Shown here one piece after another: positions 42,723-57,700 of a stretch of 64,000 bases of DNA. Below the pieces are notes generated by a model that made no database searches, was not told the DNA's origin, and worked only from the letters and a program-made list of their open reading frames with translations. This DNA is from Crossaster papposus (taxonomy: Eukaryota > Echinodermata > Asteroidea > Velatida > Solasteridae): assembly GCA_037893245.1 (NCBI GenBank), contig JBAIAA010000649.1, positions 124,001 through 188,000 of the forward strand, read 5' to 3'. The position numbers were made by a program, and so were the translations under genes. Every line of letters begins with the position of its first letter. Position 1 is the stretch's first letter.

Positions 42723-45700
42723 CTACATAAAAACACCAGACACTAATTAGGCTTTATTGGTAGCTTTCCAGTATTATAAATCATATATCATGTTATGCTC
42801 TCACAACATTTCCATAATTGTAAATAATTTTGATGGGTGAAGCGAAGGTCGGGCTTAAGAACCCAACAAAGTGTCAGTATGGACAAATAAACTTGCCTTT
42901 GACGAGCAGATGGCAAATGGGTTAGGTGCCCTGGTCAGCAGACTGACATTAAACTCAGCCGGTATGTCGCCAAAGCCGGGGATCTTGTAAAATCCAGGAC
43001 CAATGGTCAGCAGCTGACCAGACGGGCTGACCCGATAGTCTTCCAGGACAAACATGCCATAACCTTGAATAAACGCTCCCTCAATCTAGATAAGAAATCC
43101 GTTATGTTACGTACTTCTAAGCAGAGTAACCTTAAGGGCCATTGCTTATCAAGGACACGAAGGAGGTAAACAACTCTTACAGATCTAGGCTATTCAAAAT
43201 CTTCTTCGTGTGGTACTTTTTGCGTTTAGGTTCCCGCTCGTCATTTTGATAGTATCCAGTACCGGGAGCTAATCAGAAAAGATACTATTGCAGTTATTGT
43301 TAATCATACATCTGTCATGAATCAAAGACATGTTTAACAATCTTGTACTTCTGTCCTGCTACTATGTGGTTTTTATGATGTTGCTCAATAAGACAGTGAT
43401 GTCCTGTTTCCTTCCACCTTTAAATTCTTCAACCCACAGTTAGAACAGACTTCGTAAAACCTCAGTAGGTAATATAAGTACACTGGCACAATATTCGCAT
43501 ACCTGTCCAACATCGATTGCCGGGTTTAGACTGTCACCAACATCCATGACGATATCAGTACGCAGCACCTGGTGATCCCCAGTCAAGCAGTCAACCTCCA
43601 CTTCAGAGACGGCAGCACCGTACACAAAGTAGGCAAAGGCGTCGCCTTTCCCTTTTTCCCAGTCGAAAAACAGATCGCGCACCCTGCCAAATCCCGTGGA
43701 CGACAGACTGATGCGGTTTTTGTATGCGGCGTCAACCCAGCTCTCCCAGTTTCCTTTAGGGTTGTCCTGGATGAATGGATCCAGTCGATGCAGGAGCGTT
43801 TCACAAGCCTTCATGATGGCCATTCCGTTGAGATCTGAACTAAAGCTAGCAGCAGTCGATGAGGTGTTCGGTACGCTGCTGGTGCTGGTCTCGCTGATGT
43901 GAATCTTCTCCTGGGGAATCCTCAGCGTCCTGCTGGCCACTTGGATCATCTTGGTATGTAACCCTTGACCCATCTCGGTACCTCCGTGGGAAACCAGGAC
44001 TGAACCATCGTTGTAGATGTGCACCAACGCACCGGCCTGGAACCGCCCGAAAAAAGAAAAAAACTCATGTTATGCGCCTATGTTAATGGTCCTATAAAGG
44101 TTCAGAAGTTACGTAGCACTGACATTCACGGTTGTGAGCGATTTGGATTATGTATTAGGCAGACATACTTGGATGATCTTGTGCCCTTTAAGAGAGGAGG
44201 GCTGGTATTCTTGGTAGACATTCAATCGCGATAAGAATCATGCCCGTAAAAAATGCTGGTATCTTTGAGGAATCGTATCCTATAATCCGTTGGAGCAACT
44301 TGTCCTCAGAACTTGTTTCAATCAGAAACCAAGACAGAGCGTTGCTGATCATTTTTGAAACATTGTACTTCGGCATATTCTAACCATACGGCATTAACTG
44401 AGCATTTGTTGACCGACTTAAATAATGACTACCTGATTATAGAGCTTGACGGTAAAGGAGATACCAAACTTTGTTGGTGTAATGGCGAGGCCGCGCTTCC
44501 TCCATCGATTCTCACTACAAAAAACAAGCAAGATACAAGAAGGTTAACTTGTCAGGTTAAATGTACATTTCTTACAAAATCGCAACAAGATTGTTGGTAA
44601 AAGCTACCATCACGAGACAAACAATCAGGCAGATCATGGCCTTGAGCAAATATAAAGAAATAGGTATTATACATGTAGGATGGCAAACCCTTTCCTTTCT
44701 TCTGACTAAGGGAAGGAAGAAGCGAGTTTGCTTCAGGCCTCAAATATAGCACAAACAATAATTAAACCTGTAATCTTGTGTAACCAACCAGTCAATGCAA
44801 AAGCTTTGTGTGGGCCTATGTTTGACATCATGATGCTGTGCGTGCTCCCAGTCTGTTCTTCCTTTCACGAAATTATTAAATTGCCCATCAGCATTTTTGG
44901 TCATGTTTGACCGTATCTGGCGGGATTGGGTTGTGTATATAAAAACAAATCAACTAGAAAGTGACCAATGCTTATACATTTCCTACCGATTGTAGTCGTC
45001 CACGTCGCGTCGGCGATCCTCGTAGTCACTCTGAACCAGACACTGGTCCCAGCACTTCTCTAGGTTACAATGCTTCAACTCCTGGCCATAGAATGTCTCG
45101 TCACCATTCTTATAAAAGTTGAAGTCCCTAACCTGTAGGATTAACGTACAAGTTAGTAGTCATCTAAACCAAAGTCGGACAAAGAGTGAGACAGTTTCTG
45201 CAAATTATAAACGAAGGGACCCAACCTGGTGGCGGCCGAGTTAGTTAGTTCTAGGTTGTCGAGACATCAAGATTGAAACCAAGACCTAAACCGTTCGAGA
45301 CTGATCTTTACCACCCCAAAACTAAAGGCCTTTGAGCTCACTTTGATCTGCGTGAGTCCACATTTCAGGGCGATATCCGACATGATCGTCTCTGCCACCA
45401 GCATCGCCTGGGGGCTCCCGAACCCTCGAAACCCCGTGTTTGATGCCAGGTTAGTATGGCACAGATGACCGGTGACTCTAACGTTGGGACATTTGTAGCA
45501 GTTGTCTACATTCTGCATTGACCTCTCAAGTACCTACAGCGATGGATGACATGATAACAGAAATGGCACACACATATTATTAAATAGTATTTAATTAATA
45601 CTAGGACTGCAGAAGAGGGAAAATGAAGCCTTCGTACCAAACTGTGGGCATTGACCAATTAGAACACGACTTTCGATCGGGTTTTTGCACGGGTATAACG

Positions 45701-48700
45701 CGCAGTGAAAGATAACAAAAAATGTGGGCGGAGCTTTTGGGTAAACACGGGACGACCCATTAGTCATGCGGCATAATAATCGTGAAAAATATATTTATTT
45801 AGATGTTAGCATTAATCTATTTTTATTTTTTTTTATTTATTTTAAATCTTCTTTCGCAAATAACAATCTTACATTCGGTGAACAGTCGTAAGTGCTGCCT
45901 GCATTTGAGTACAGGTCGATCTCTAACGACATCAGCTGCCCTTGGCTGGTTACTCCAACTTTGTAGCGGGCTAGGTAAGGGTGACGTGTGCCCGAAATCA
46001 TCATGTCTTCGTTGCGGTCAAGCATTAGGCGGACTGGACACTTAACTCTGCCGTAAAGAAGGTAATGCAAAATTCATGAAGAAAACGTGAGCTGACAGAA
46101 AGTCAGATTGGCACAGTGGTTCTTTTCTGGCCTTCCACGTCTATAGCCCGGGTTCGATTGCTGCCACGTCTATAGCCCGGGTTCGATTGCTGCCACGTCT
46201 ATAGCCCGGGTTCGATTGCTGCCACGTCTATAGCCCGGGTTCGATTGCTGCCACGTTGGATTAGGTCTTCAGTCCCTAGTCTGGGAGCCAGGCCCTGGAA
46301 TCTGTCTTTATGTTTCACCCCTAAAAGTGAAAGGGTTCGGCCCTTGTATAAGTAAGGGGGTGTCTCCGAAGTATTTTAAGACCGGGTGTAAACATCCAAG
46401 GTGGCAGCTAAGTACTGGTGTTGTGACACTGGTCCTTCAAGAAACCCCACACTTGCTACTCACATCCCCCAAATGTCTATTTTGTAGGAACAAAGTATAG
46501 GCCGAGTAAACAAAAATTACATCAATGTCAATTTTCTCAGAAATAGAATGCGTGTCCAAACCTTCCGGCTATTCTGAAAAGATCATTCAAATGTCTTTAA
46601 TGTGGAGCTAAACATTGCGATTGTATAAGCACCTGTTTATTGTTTCCTCCAATCATTACCATTCCAAACCTGGTTCTGTAGCCGAAAGAAACTCAACGTG
46701 TGGATAAGTCTGAGGGGAAATAACACCATCCTTGGACAATTGTTTCTCAATAGAAACATAAATGGTGTGTACATTTGTTTTTAATCAGCTTATATACTTT
46801 GTTCCTACAAAATAGACATTTGGGGGATTTGAGTAGCAAGGCAGGTGTACCTTGAGAGAGTGGTGAATTACAGTACCTTGCTGCCACCTTGGATGCTTAC
46901 ACCCGGTCTAATAATACCTTGGAGACATCCCCATTCTATGTACATGTGCCAAACCCTTAGGGGTGAAACGAACTCAACAAATAAGCTTGATTTCGAACTT
47001 GGCTCCCAGACTACCCCACCTGATGATTCGTGGGTTTCCCCCAGAATACCGTTCTTGGATAGCTCCCGCCTCTGAAACTGTTCCTTCTTCTCATTGTCTT
47101 CGTTTATGTTTCTCAAGATTTGCGAGCTCACAGTGCCTATAGTGTGCTCTAGAGGATACCTTGGTTTCAGTACAGAAATATAATATGATAAGAACCAGAG
47201 CCAAGCTTTTGTCATCGATAGGGTATGTTTCCTTTACCAAATTCATTATACGTAAGATCTTCCAACAGTCTCGTTTTCCCAAATTTGATATTCCCTGTAA
47301 TAGTATTAAATATTACTTGTTGGCTGCAACGGCACACACCGCCACGTGAAGACATGCTCTGGCCTCCTTGCCTCCAAAACCCCCGCCGAGTCGTTTGACA
47401 CGCGATACGACCTTGTGGCTTGCGATGCCCAAGGCCTCAGCTATAGCGTTCTGTTGGTTCATAGTCAAGACAAGTAAAGGGATTAATTAGAGCCACTTTA
47501 AACATTTCAAACCAGAAAAGGACATGATGTGATTTTGCATTCAAAGCAGACGCGGTCCTTAGCAGTATGTGATTTCAACAAAAGATTTCCCAAAGCACAC
47601 CCAGTACTCTAAATTTACATCCTCTTACAAATTCACATCCTGAATAAGTTCGTTAAAATGCAAATTCACATCCAGTGGACGTTAATTTAGACATTAAAGA
47701 TAGGATACACCATTTGCAGATATCGAAACATTTTGACGCAAATATTGACATCAATATTCACGACATTAGGGGAAAGTCGTGAAATTTGACGCAATGCATG
47801 TTGACGTCAATATTCATGATATTTGGGAAAAGTCAAAAAAATTGTCGCGAATCTTGACGGCAATGTTCACGATTTGCGATGCCCTACCCTCCTCCCCCCC
47901 CCCCCCCCCCAAGGGGCACCATATTGTTTTTGGCCTACATTATAAGTGTAAACGGTTGATAATTCTCATGACGGGGAAAGAGTATTTTCATCCAAATTAA
48001 TCTCCATTTTTCTTGATGAGTTTTATGAACTGCGTTGATATTTCAACTAGCTGCATTTGGCAATGTCTTTACCAAAAGTGGAGGACAAATACCGGAATGA
48101 ACTACTACATGTATTTCGGTCATAATAACCACCTGTTGTGTAGACTTTTTACAAACATTAATTTTACAAAGTTAATAGGCGATAAAATAATCACAGGTAT
48201 ATCCAGAAACGAGTTTCCACAGCAACTGTCTCATACCTGTGCTCTGGACGGTGATTGGTTGGCTGAAATGACCTCGACCTCCCCTCCCTCTCCCGGGATG
48301 ACCAAAGTGGTCCACGTCTCCAGGTAGAAGTGTTCCTGGGCGCCGGTCCGTATCTCCCCTTCAATGATGTGGTCAGAAGTCTCAAAGCCTTGGTCTAAGT
48401 CTCCCGTTTGGATGCACCGGCTGACAGGGAAGAATGAGTTTTGCTGTATGGCGTCCTGAAGTGGGAAAGTGGGAAACGAGAATCGTTCGGTACTAATATT
48501 TAAACTATAGGTTTTCTGGGCAATTTCGCAAAAATAACTTTACAATTCATCTTAATAGTGGCCAATTTGAAGCGAATTAGCTCTCTGTTGTCGTTTTCGT
48601 GGGTCGTACTTTACAGACGTTCAATTTTGTTTTTATACTTGACATATTCATGTTTTACTCATTTGGTTTGAGTGGTCATTCAATTTAGCAGTCTGTTTGG

Positions 48701-51700
48701 TAAAGGTTTATTTGCATGAGATTTGTGTTTTCGTTTTCATTATCACCTCATTCTATTTAGGATTTTCTGCATTAAACAAAAATGAAACGACTCAGACAAC
48801 ATGATAAATTTTAAATTTGTTAATTCAAACAAAACTCGAACGTCTTTACTTTCAAATTCATAATGAACTCTTTTTCATCAGCAACAGCTCTGCATCGTGT
48901 TCTGTCAATATCTAACCACTCGTTCTTTCTAAGTACGCAAATAACCTAGTCAAAAATGCTGCATGGGTATAGAACGCTAAAATAAAATTGTGACACCGGA
49001 TACTCATACTACACTAGATTTGAACCGACCCCGAAGGCTAAATGGCCTCGAAGCGTCTGCACTGTAACCAGGAGGTTATTGTTGCAAGTCCTACACGAGT
49101 AAGGTTGTGAGGTATAATTCTTTCCTATAACTTAAGCAAGCCCTTGGGTGACACTGAGTATACATTACTTGTTATGTGCAAGACCCAATCAATTGCAAAA
49201 CCCAATCAGTTTACATTTGGAGCAATGATTTTAACCCACCATACCTCTATGGTGAAAACGGCAGGCAGCTCTTCGTACTCTACTCGCACCAACTTGGCAG
49301 CTCTCTGCGCGATAGCCTGATTGTCAGCTACTATCACTCCAATCACCTGACCCACAAAATTCACCTGTTAAGAAAACCCATCATTAAAGGTTTTACAAAA
49401 TCGGCAGTGGTAAGCCATCTCCAGTGGACACTGATCATGAGTGACAAGAAATCACATCCGAGGACTAACTTGGTATGTCCATAAATAAGGGGTCGATTTT
49501 TATTCGAGCCCAGTTATGTCCGACATAGTTGTTAGGGCACATTTTTGATGTCTTCTATCTCTAATAGCGATTACATAAAGCAATTTACCTTTGAAACAAA
49601 TTTAAAAAAATTGAAGTCAATTTCACTGACACTTGGGAAATACGAGAAATTACACAAGTCAGGCTTTAAAAAAGTCACACTTTTGGACCCCTTATTTATG
49701 GACTAACCAAACAACAGGTGTTTACGTTTACACTAGAAAAGACCAATTGGGTCGTACGAATAATATACTACCATTTAATGTTACTACCATTTTGTTGGCA
49801 TTTACTAGCATCTTTAGGAATATAAGTGAAGAATATGCTTTTACTGCAAAGCATTTGCTAGAAACTAAACGTATGTACTTTTTGTTAAAGCTGAAACCTT
49901 TGAATTAGAAGTCAAACTCACTCATCCGTTGCGCCACAGTGATTCGTGTGAGTTTGGTATCAATTCTTGTAAGACAATTTATCCTGCAGATACCAATACA
50001 AATACACATTTCGAACTCAGGACCTTCGAACTAGAAGTCCAACGCGATAATTTGTTTTGTAGCGGGGATTTGAGAGAAATAATAACATTTATTCAAAAAT
50101 AGCCTTGTTGTTTTCAATGCTTGGAAGAAAATATGTACTATGTTTATATCAAAAAGAAAAAGGAAACAAAATCACAGTCTAAAGTCCAAAGCGATGATCC
50201 CTCGTGGGAATTCGTAACATATATTTAACAAAGCCTTGTTGTTATCAATTCTTGTAAGAAAATGTATCTTGCAGATAAAGAACAAAATTACATCCATGCC
50301 AGGTTTTCGAATCCATTGCGCTTTTTAAAGAAATGTTTGTAGGAATTGACACATTGCGTCGTATAAATAAAAACAGATCCTCGGATCGCAAGTTTCGCTA
50401 GTTTCGTCCCCATCTATGTTTTGTGTTCTTAACCAGTTCGCGCCGGGATTATTTTAACATCGCCGAGCCCACGGGCGGGATTATTTTTAACGAAACTCAA
50501 TCCGAGCGTGTTCAGGCTGATAGTGACGGGAAGCACACCCACGCATTTTCGGCCTTGCCCGCTGCTGACATACATTTCCGAACTTGAACTTGGCGTGTTT
50601 ATGCGTCATCCGTTTTGAATCTGGGAAAATTTTTGTGTTTATATACGTCATCCGGTGCGAACTGGTTAAAAAGGGCAAATTGTGTGCATGTGTAAAAGAC
50701 AACCTTAAATGATCCCTACATGACCTTATACCTCAGTAATCCGATGAAGAATTGTGTCTTCCTACCTAAGGGTCTCTGCATCCAAGTTTTATCAAAATCA
50801 ATGAAAGTATGTAGACTATAAAGTATACATGTTTGGTTGTTTCAAAAAAACTTAACATGCAGAGACGATTTCACCAATGTTAAAGGAAACATGTAGTCTA
50901 ACATCTTCATTACGCATTTTTTGTTTTAAATCAATAGATTTATGTGTATCAAATGTGAATAAAAAGCAAAACTGGTTCTAGTGTACGTTTAGTGTGGTAA
51001 TTTGCCGTCCAGAAATTGACCCCCCCTTTTTAAATTTCGCGGCCACTCAAAATGAGTGACGTAAATCGAGTCAGAACCCGGACAAATTATCGATAGTCGG
51101 TACGCGACGTCTAGGTACGAGACGGGTTCGCGTGGCCACGTACGCACACATTGTTGTGTGTACGAGAGTGAACGAATCCCGTACGCCTTGTGCACACGTA
51201 CGTACACCCCCATGTAAACGCGATCACCCACACGCACGCTGTCCAAAGCAAAGGATACCGTACAAAGTACATGTACATGTACAGTAATCGGCGCGGACTA
51301 AACATGGACGATCGTGAAAGTTCTTCGTCGGTTTTTAGTGAATCTGACGAAAACAGTACAGATTCGTCCGATTGGAATATCGTTAGGACAGCATCTGACT
51401 TCAGCATGTTTTTTAAGGGCATGCCAAAGTTGCTGTACAGACCAGTGTCGAAGCACGACCGCTCAAAATGGTCGCTGCAGATCGGGCCGAAAAATCACTA
51501 GGCCCGGCGGGACCACTTCGCTCTGGTAAGATTTACTTTGGCTGTCCAAATCCTCCGATATTTAGGATCAGCCGAAAACAAATGAAGGCTTACTCCATCC
51601 TTGGTAGTTTTGCTACACCCAGCAGCTACACATCTAGTCGGCATGACTGAAAACAGTTGTATTTTTACCCTGATTTAGAATAAAAAACCGGCATGGTAAA

Positions 51701-54700
51701 CTCGTAGATAAAGACTTGTTGCATGCAATGCGCGCATAATGCAAGCGAGGCCCGGGTAGCGCCCCCCCGCAGTGAGGCAATTCTCTGCCTCGATTTTTGT
51801 CATACCCCACGCGAAGTTTTATGTTAATGAGGCTTCCCTTTGAGGGGCGGAGTGGTATGACTAAACATTTTCAAAAATTATTTTCTCCCATTTATCACAG
51901 AAAATAAACACAACCTCACACATAATGTTGTTGTCAATATGATACTTTATTGATTTAAGCAAAAAAACACCTTATTACATGTTTCCTTTAAGATCAATCT
52001 AATAGAAATAGTAACTACTCCTAACTTGTAATACATCCAATGCAAGTTAGGAGATTGTTCTTATTCCACAAACAAAGCTAACCGTTTTATCTGCATACAG
52101 GAAGTCATCATACACAGGCGACGACCCTAGCAAGTTACTTCCGGGTACGTCGTCAGCGTTCACGTATGCGTGGACGCCATTCAGTGCGAGAGCTGCTGTG
52201 GTATCTTCAGACCTATGATAACGCAAAGAAATAAGTTTAACAGTGCTCCAACATCCAGCATCACTTGCATAAAAACCCAAACTTAATTGATATTAAACAA
52301 AATTGACAACTAAATACTACTTCATCAGCACTGACTAATTTATTTAATTATGCCCAAATGTTCATAATGTGACCTGCTCCATCGTAATCGGAAATAAGTC
52401 GCTGGGGCCGTTTTACGCAATCGGTCGTTGAAGTGAACGCATAGGTGAAAATCGTGACCAAGTCGTTTTTCTGAACATTGTATTTTTAGGAAGTGTAGTT
52501 ATCACAGATTATTGTCATTAATGTCTTGTATGTAAAAACGATCAGTAAAGATGAAAATGAAGAGGATTTGTGTACGCTGTCCGTATGATTTTGGTAAATT
52601 TAGTTTATTTCAAAGCTGTTTTTCTCGGAATGGGGATTCGGCAAATAAATATACACCTGTCATCTTCATCGGACCATAACTCGTTAACCTAAGAAGATAC
52701 ACACTTGTGATGGCTATCATTAGAAAGCTTAGGAAATTTCCTTTCTCACCATGTACATATCTCCAAAAGTCATTTCGAGACTTATTCCTGATTTCGATGG
52801 AGCGGGTCACATATTGGTTATAAAGCCATTTAATGTAATAATAATACGTACTCACAGAATGTTAGCGTGTGCCTTCGTGCTCATGACTAATCCAAGGTAA
52901 AGCTCGCCTGTTATTGGAAATTAAAGACATGATCACATTTTCTTACAAAAATCATGATTTGAAAGGATAAGAGCATCGCCTTTACCATGCGTTCAATTCG
53001 TATCTACAGTTGACGAAAAAAATACCAGTAAACTACTATCGGATTGGAAACCGATGGCGTTTGGTTGAGTGGTGATACGATGTTTTAAAGTTCGAGGATG
53101 CAAACACTACCCTTGACAATTCTCGTTTTATTTTCTTATTTACAAGCAACTTGGACATCTTTTGAGAATAAATTGCATGTTAGTTTTCTTGTGTCTTCAG
53201 TTAGTCATAATTACCCTATCCCTTTTACTCTGTAGGAACACAATATGGCGTATTGAAAGTTCTTTTCTACTGAAAAAAAAAATATATACAGTTTGTTTTG
53301 GTCTACGCAAATCTGGTGATTCTCATGCATTGCTTTTCTTTCGTTGTACCTGGTTCAGTTATGTCAAATCCTAGTTTTTCTATAGAAATTATATTTTTCG
53401 GCAAATGGTGGGAACTCCCTATCTCCCTAACTTGCTGTCTTCTGTTTTAACACACCGCAATTTGTTTTCTTCTGAATCGAAGCAATACCGTTAAAATGAA
53501 ATTCTGCTATGTGCACTAAGAACAAGCATATCTTTCGAATCCAATGTAGCCTATACACAAACATTAGCCTTCGTACTCAACAAACGTCCAAAACAAATAT
53601 TTGTGTAAAAGATAAGTTTGTTAAACTATTTCACACTATGGTCCAAAAGGTTGTATATACCTTTAACAGGGGGAATATCATCCACATAGATAGCTTCTCC
53701 TGTGACATGTTTAAAGGCAGACTGGTGGGTCAAAGGTCGACCTACTGCATCTGATTCTGGTTGGGCTGATGGTACCTCCTGGTGACGTGAAAAATAACGT
53801 TAGTTTTTGTATCTTTATGTGGTGATGACTGTAATGTATTCTACCTGTACATGCAATTAAAAGCCATTTTCGTTATTTTAGTCAGGCAAATAGGTGCACA
53901 ATATAATACATAATTGTTCACGATGATAAACATGGAATTTGGCACACCGTCAAAGTGTATGACACCAGAAAGATATTTGGCTATATTATATTAGGCCATC
54001 GCAGATTTCTCCTTTGAAAATAATACAGGTAGAATAACATGCAATGGACGTCATTTAGAAAATATTTAAAATTTCTTGTTATTCTACCTAAATCTGCTAT
54101 TCATAAAGCTGTGGACATGGGTAAGACCACAAACCGTCCACTCTACCTGCATCCTGTGGACATATTTTATGCACAGGTCAAAAAAGTGTGTGCATTTGTT
54201 AGAGCACATATACCACACAAGAAAAGTGTGGGTTATTTCTTGGGCTGAAGTTTTACCGACTCTCACTATGAATTTTCTATTTTGGGAAACCTTCATACTA
54301 GCTGACCTGACTTGCTTATCAGCTTAGCATCAACCTAAAATGCTTCAGCGGTTATCTAGGGTGGAGTAGGGCCTATACAGATCATATTGGGTCGTATGAA
54401 TAACAACTAGCAAATGCTATGAAGTAAAAGCATTAAGAAAAAGCAAATGCTTCAATTCGTATGAATAAAATAGTTTTACTGTTTAGCATTTAGGGGCTGT
54501 CCAAAGTTGTCAACATTTTTAAGGTCGTACAGAGCGTACTACTTTTCAAGACCCCCCTCCCTCCCCCCAAAGTATTACTTTTCAACATTTAGTCCAAACA
54601 CCGGTAGAGCGCGGTGGGGAATTGCGTGCACGATGTCCATGCACAGCTGTGGGAACGAGTCGCAGTACAGTCGTGTCAAAGGTTATTCATTCACGCTTGG

Positions 54701-57700
54701 CACATTCGCGCGCTTATTCAGGGCTAGTATATAGGGCATCAATACATGTGTGTATGTACACCGCATGGTTAACCATAGACATGGAGAAAAAAAGAAAGTA
54801 TCTCATCCTCGCAAGCTACGTATAGCTAGCCAGGGACGCATCGTATTTATTTTCTCGGAGTTGCACAATAGCTGTTAACAAGGTATAACCTGCCGAAGCA
54901 ATCATTTTTGAACAGCGGACTTTGTATCGCTTCTGATTTTAACGTTGGAGATTCTTTGGAGATAAAAAAAGAAGGAAACAAAACCAATCATATAATTTTC
55001 CTTTGCTGATTGTACGGTACAAAATCAACATTTTATTTACAATTTAAAGTCGTACGCGGCCTCGTACGCGGCTGCTACTTTCCATTCCCAGAAATGGTCG
55101 GCCATCTATGTCTGATTTATTTGTGGAGTGCCGTGGCCTCGTGGTCTATCTAGAGCATTGAAATCGCCGCCTGTGGGTAAAACTGCAGGTTGTGGGTTCG
55201 AGTCCGGCCTGTGACTGCAGTGCGTGGTCCCTTGGGCAAAGCACTTTGTCACTCATTGATTCTCTCCACCCAGGAGTAAACGGGCACCTGCGAGGGCAGA
55301 GATGGTTATTGTGATTGACGTAAACAACTCATTTACCTGATATAACTGAACACCCTGAGCTGAGTTCTTACGGTACGGCTGATTGACCGACTTGTAGGAA
55401 GGTGGAATGGCTGAGCCGCTATGGCCAGGCTGGCAAAACAAAAAGATTTCCAATTAATAACTAATAGCAATCAGCGCAATGTTTGCAGTGACACTGAGAT
55501 ATCCTGTTTGGAATGTTTGGGTTAGAGGTCCTGAAGACGATCGGAGCATACTAATTAAAACGTAGAATGACATACACGCCGGTTCTTATAGCACTTCAAC
55601 AAACTTTGCAAACAAAATACACCTGAGCTCGGTACAATGGAATGGGCTTTGTGGAGTGCGCAATATTTTGTTGAACATTGGTGAAATGCGTACTATACTA
55701 CAATACACATCCCAATGATTTAGTACACCTCAAATTTCAACGGACACATGTAGCCATAATGCTGGCATAGTGTAGAAAAAGCTAGGTTTCCAATAGACGT
55801 CACAAGAATCGATACAGCACATAATGGCGGGTAACTATAACCAATGGGCGCGGTCACAATGCCGTGTTAGCTGTGAATCCGGGTGCTTGAGCACCCCCAA
55901 TTTCATTGGTCAGCTGATAACCTCTGACCTAGAGATAGTGCACGTATCTCTGGAAGGTAATGCAACCTTTCGAAAGAATGTGCGCTGCTGCATTCTGTAG
56001 CTGATTTAAGTTTCTTATCATGTTTGATACTCTTTTCGTCTGTGAGTCACACTTCTCGCGATTAGCACTTCTCGCGATTGGCAATTGTTGGTGCCCCAAA
56101 ACAGGCCGAGCTCCATAATTATGGTTTTAATGGAGAATTACGCTTAGTCAAGCGATATGTTTTAGATCGAGGAAATACAATTGATCAGTAAATAGAACTT
56201 ACTGTGCCCCGTGATGTGCCACACGGTCTGAGCCAGTTTAATAACCAATGCGGAGATCAAACTTAATTATAAACATGTTTTCTAAAATCTATAGCCTGTG
56301 ATGTTCCACACGGGCTATATCCCATCTGAGAGATACTTCATCACTTTTTGATATTTGATACAAAACTGTAAGGTTCAAAATCACCTGTCTGAGTCTAATC
56401 AGCTCCAGGACAGCCAGGTAGAACTTGAAGAAGAAGCTGAGAGTGAGTGATTGCCGATAGGGTTCCATACCGCCGGGGGCACCAGGAGTCAGAGATAGAT
56501 CCTGAAGCAGAAAGGGGGTCATGGCCTCTACTAAGCCATCACTCCAAGACCTTACGTGGAAAGATGGTTGAATTCTCATTTAAAGCTGGCATGTTTTAAG
56601 TACTTTAATAACTGAATTGCGATTTTGTACTATCATGTCCAATGTTTTTTTATTTGCAAATGATCACGTACAACGGAGAGAACAGCAATACAAGGTGTCC
56701 GATATAAGAATGCCCGATCATATTCCAGGTATTTCATGATACTGGTTTTCACATGATTATGTGACAGAACATTTTGTTCAATGATAAATATTGTTTATTT
56801 CATGAAAATCCAACCACCAAGAGTTACCACCACTTAAAGGTAGGATACACCATTTGCAGATATCGAAAAATTGTATTACCAAATTATTAAGAAGTATCTT
56901 GCTTATCTGAAAGTAAATAATTATTCTAGGCATTCAGCTAAATTATTGCGCTAGATATTCTGTAATTGTTCCAAATTATATTTATTTTAATTCACGATCA
57001 CCGTAAAAAAAAAAAAAAATATAAGAGAAATAACTGCCCGAAGCCAGTTGAAAACGAACGCCGTTTTTTTCTTGCTTTCCTCGGCAATTGTGAAACTCCG
57101 GACAGGTCAGTTAAATGATATTTACTATAAAATACAACCCCCCAAATCCACCTATTTGTGATAATTCTAGCAAAGTCAGGTCATATATGTTGCTTATTCA
57201 CGTTGTCTTATTATAAAAAAAGAAATGATACGGCAGCGACACTAACTCATGAAAAAAAGAATTGTCACATTTATAAATGAAAAGCAGAATCATGAAGGAG
57301 CTGGCAATATGGAAATGATATCTTCGTACAGTGGTATTGTGCTACGTTTGAACTCGTATTTGTTTCTACAGACTTTCAAGCTCATCGTTAATGATTTCTT
57401 CACTTGTCTAATTACCAAAAAAACACTAAATAAACTGACAAACAAGACAAGGTATCCCACTATACGGTAGCACTCTTCACAGGCCAACTATCAGGCTATG
57501 TCACAAGCGACAGTCACTGCGTCAGCCAGAAAGTGAGTTTGAAACCCGTGTGATGAGAGTGCAAACAATTCATTCCACACTATAGGGTGTTAAATGTACA
57601 CCATTGGTATCTATATAGGACCATCTGGTGTTAACGTTTACTGGTGTTCTCCTATATATCCACAGATTGGTGTTAACCAGTTCGTGCCGGAGGACGTATA

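Noticed and set aside
49000..49090. tRNA-like word GGTTTGAACC-type near an XDH intron
   Set aside because: No acceptor stem or complete arms could be drawn; probably a SINE remnant too decayed to call.
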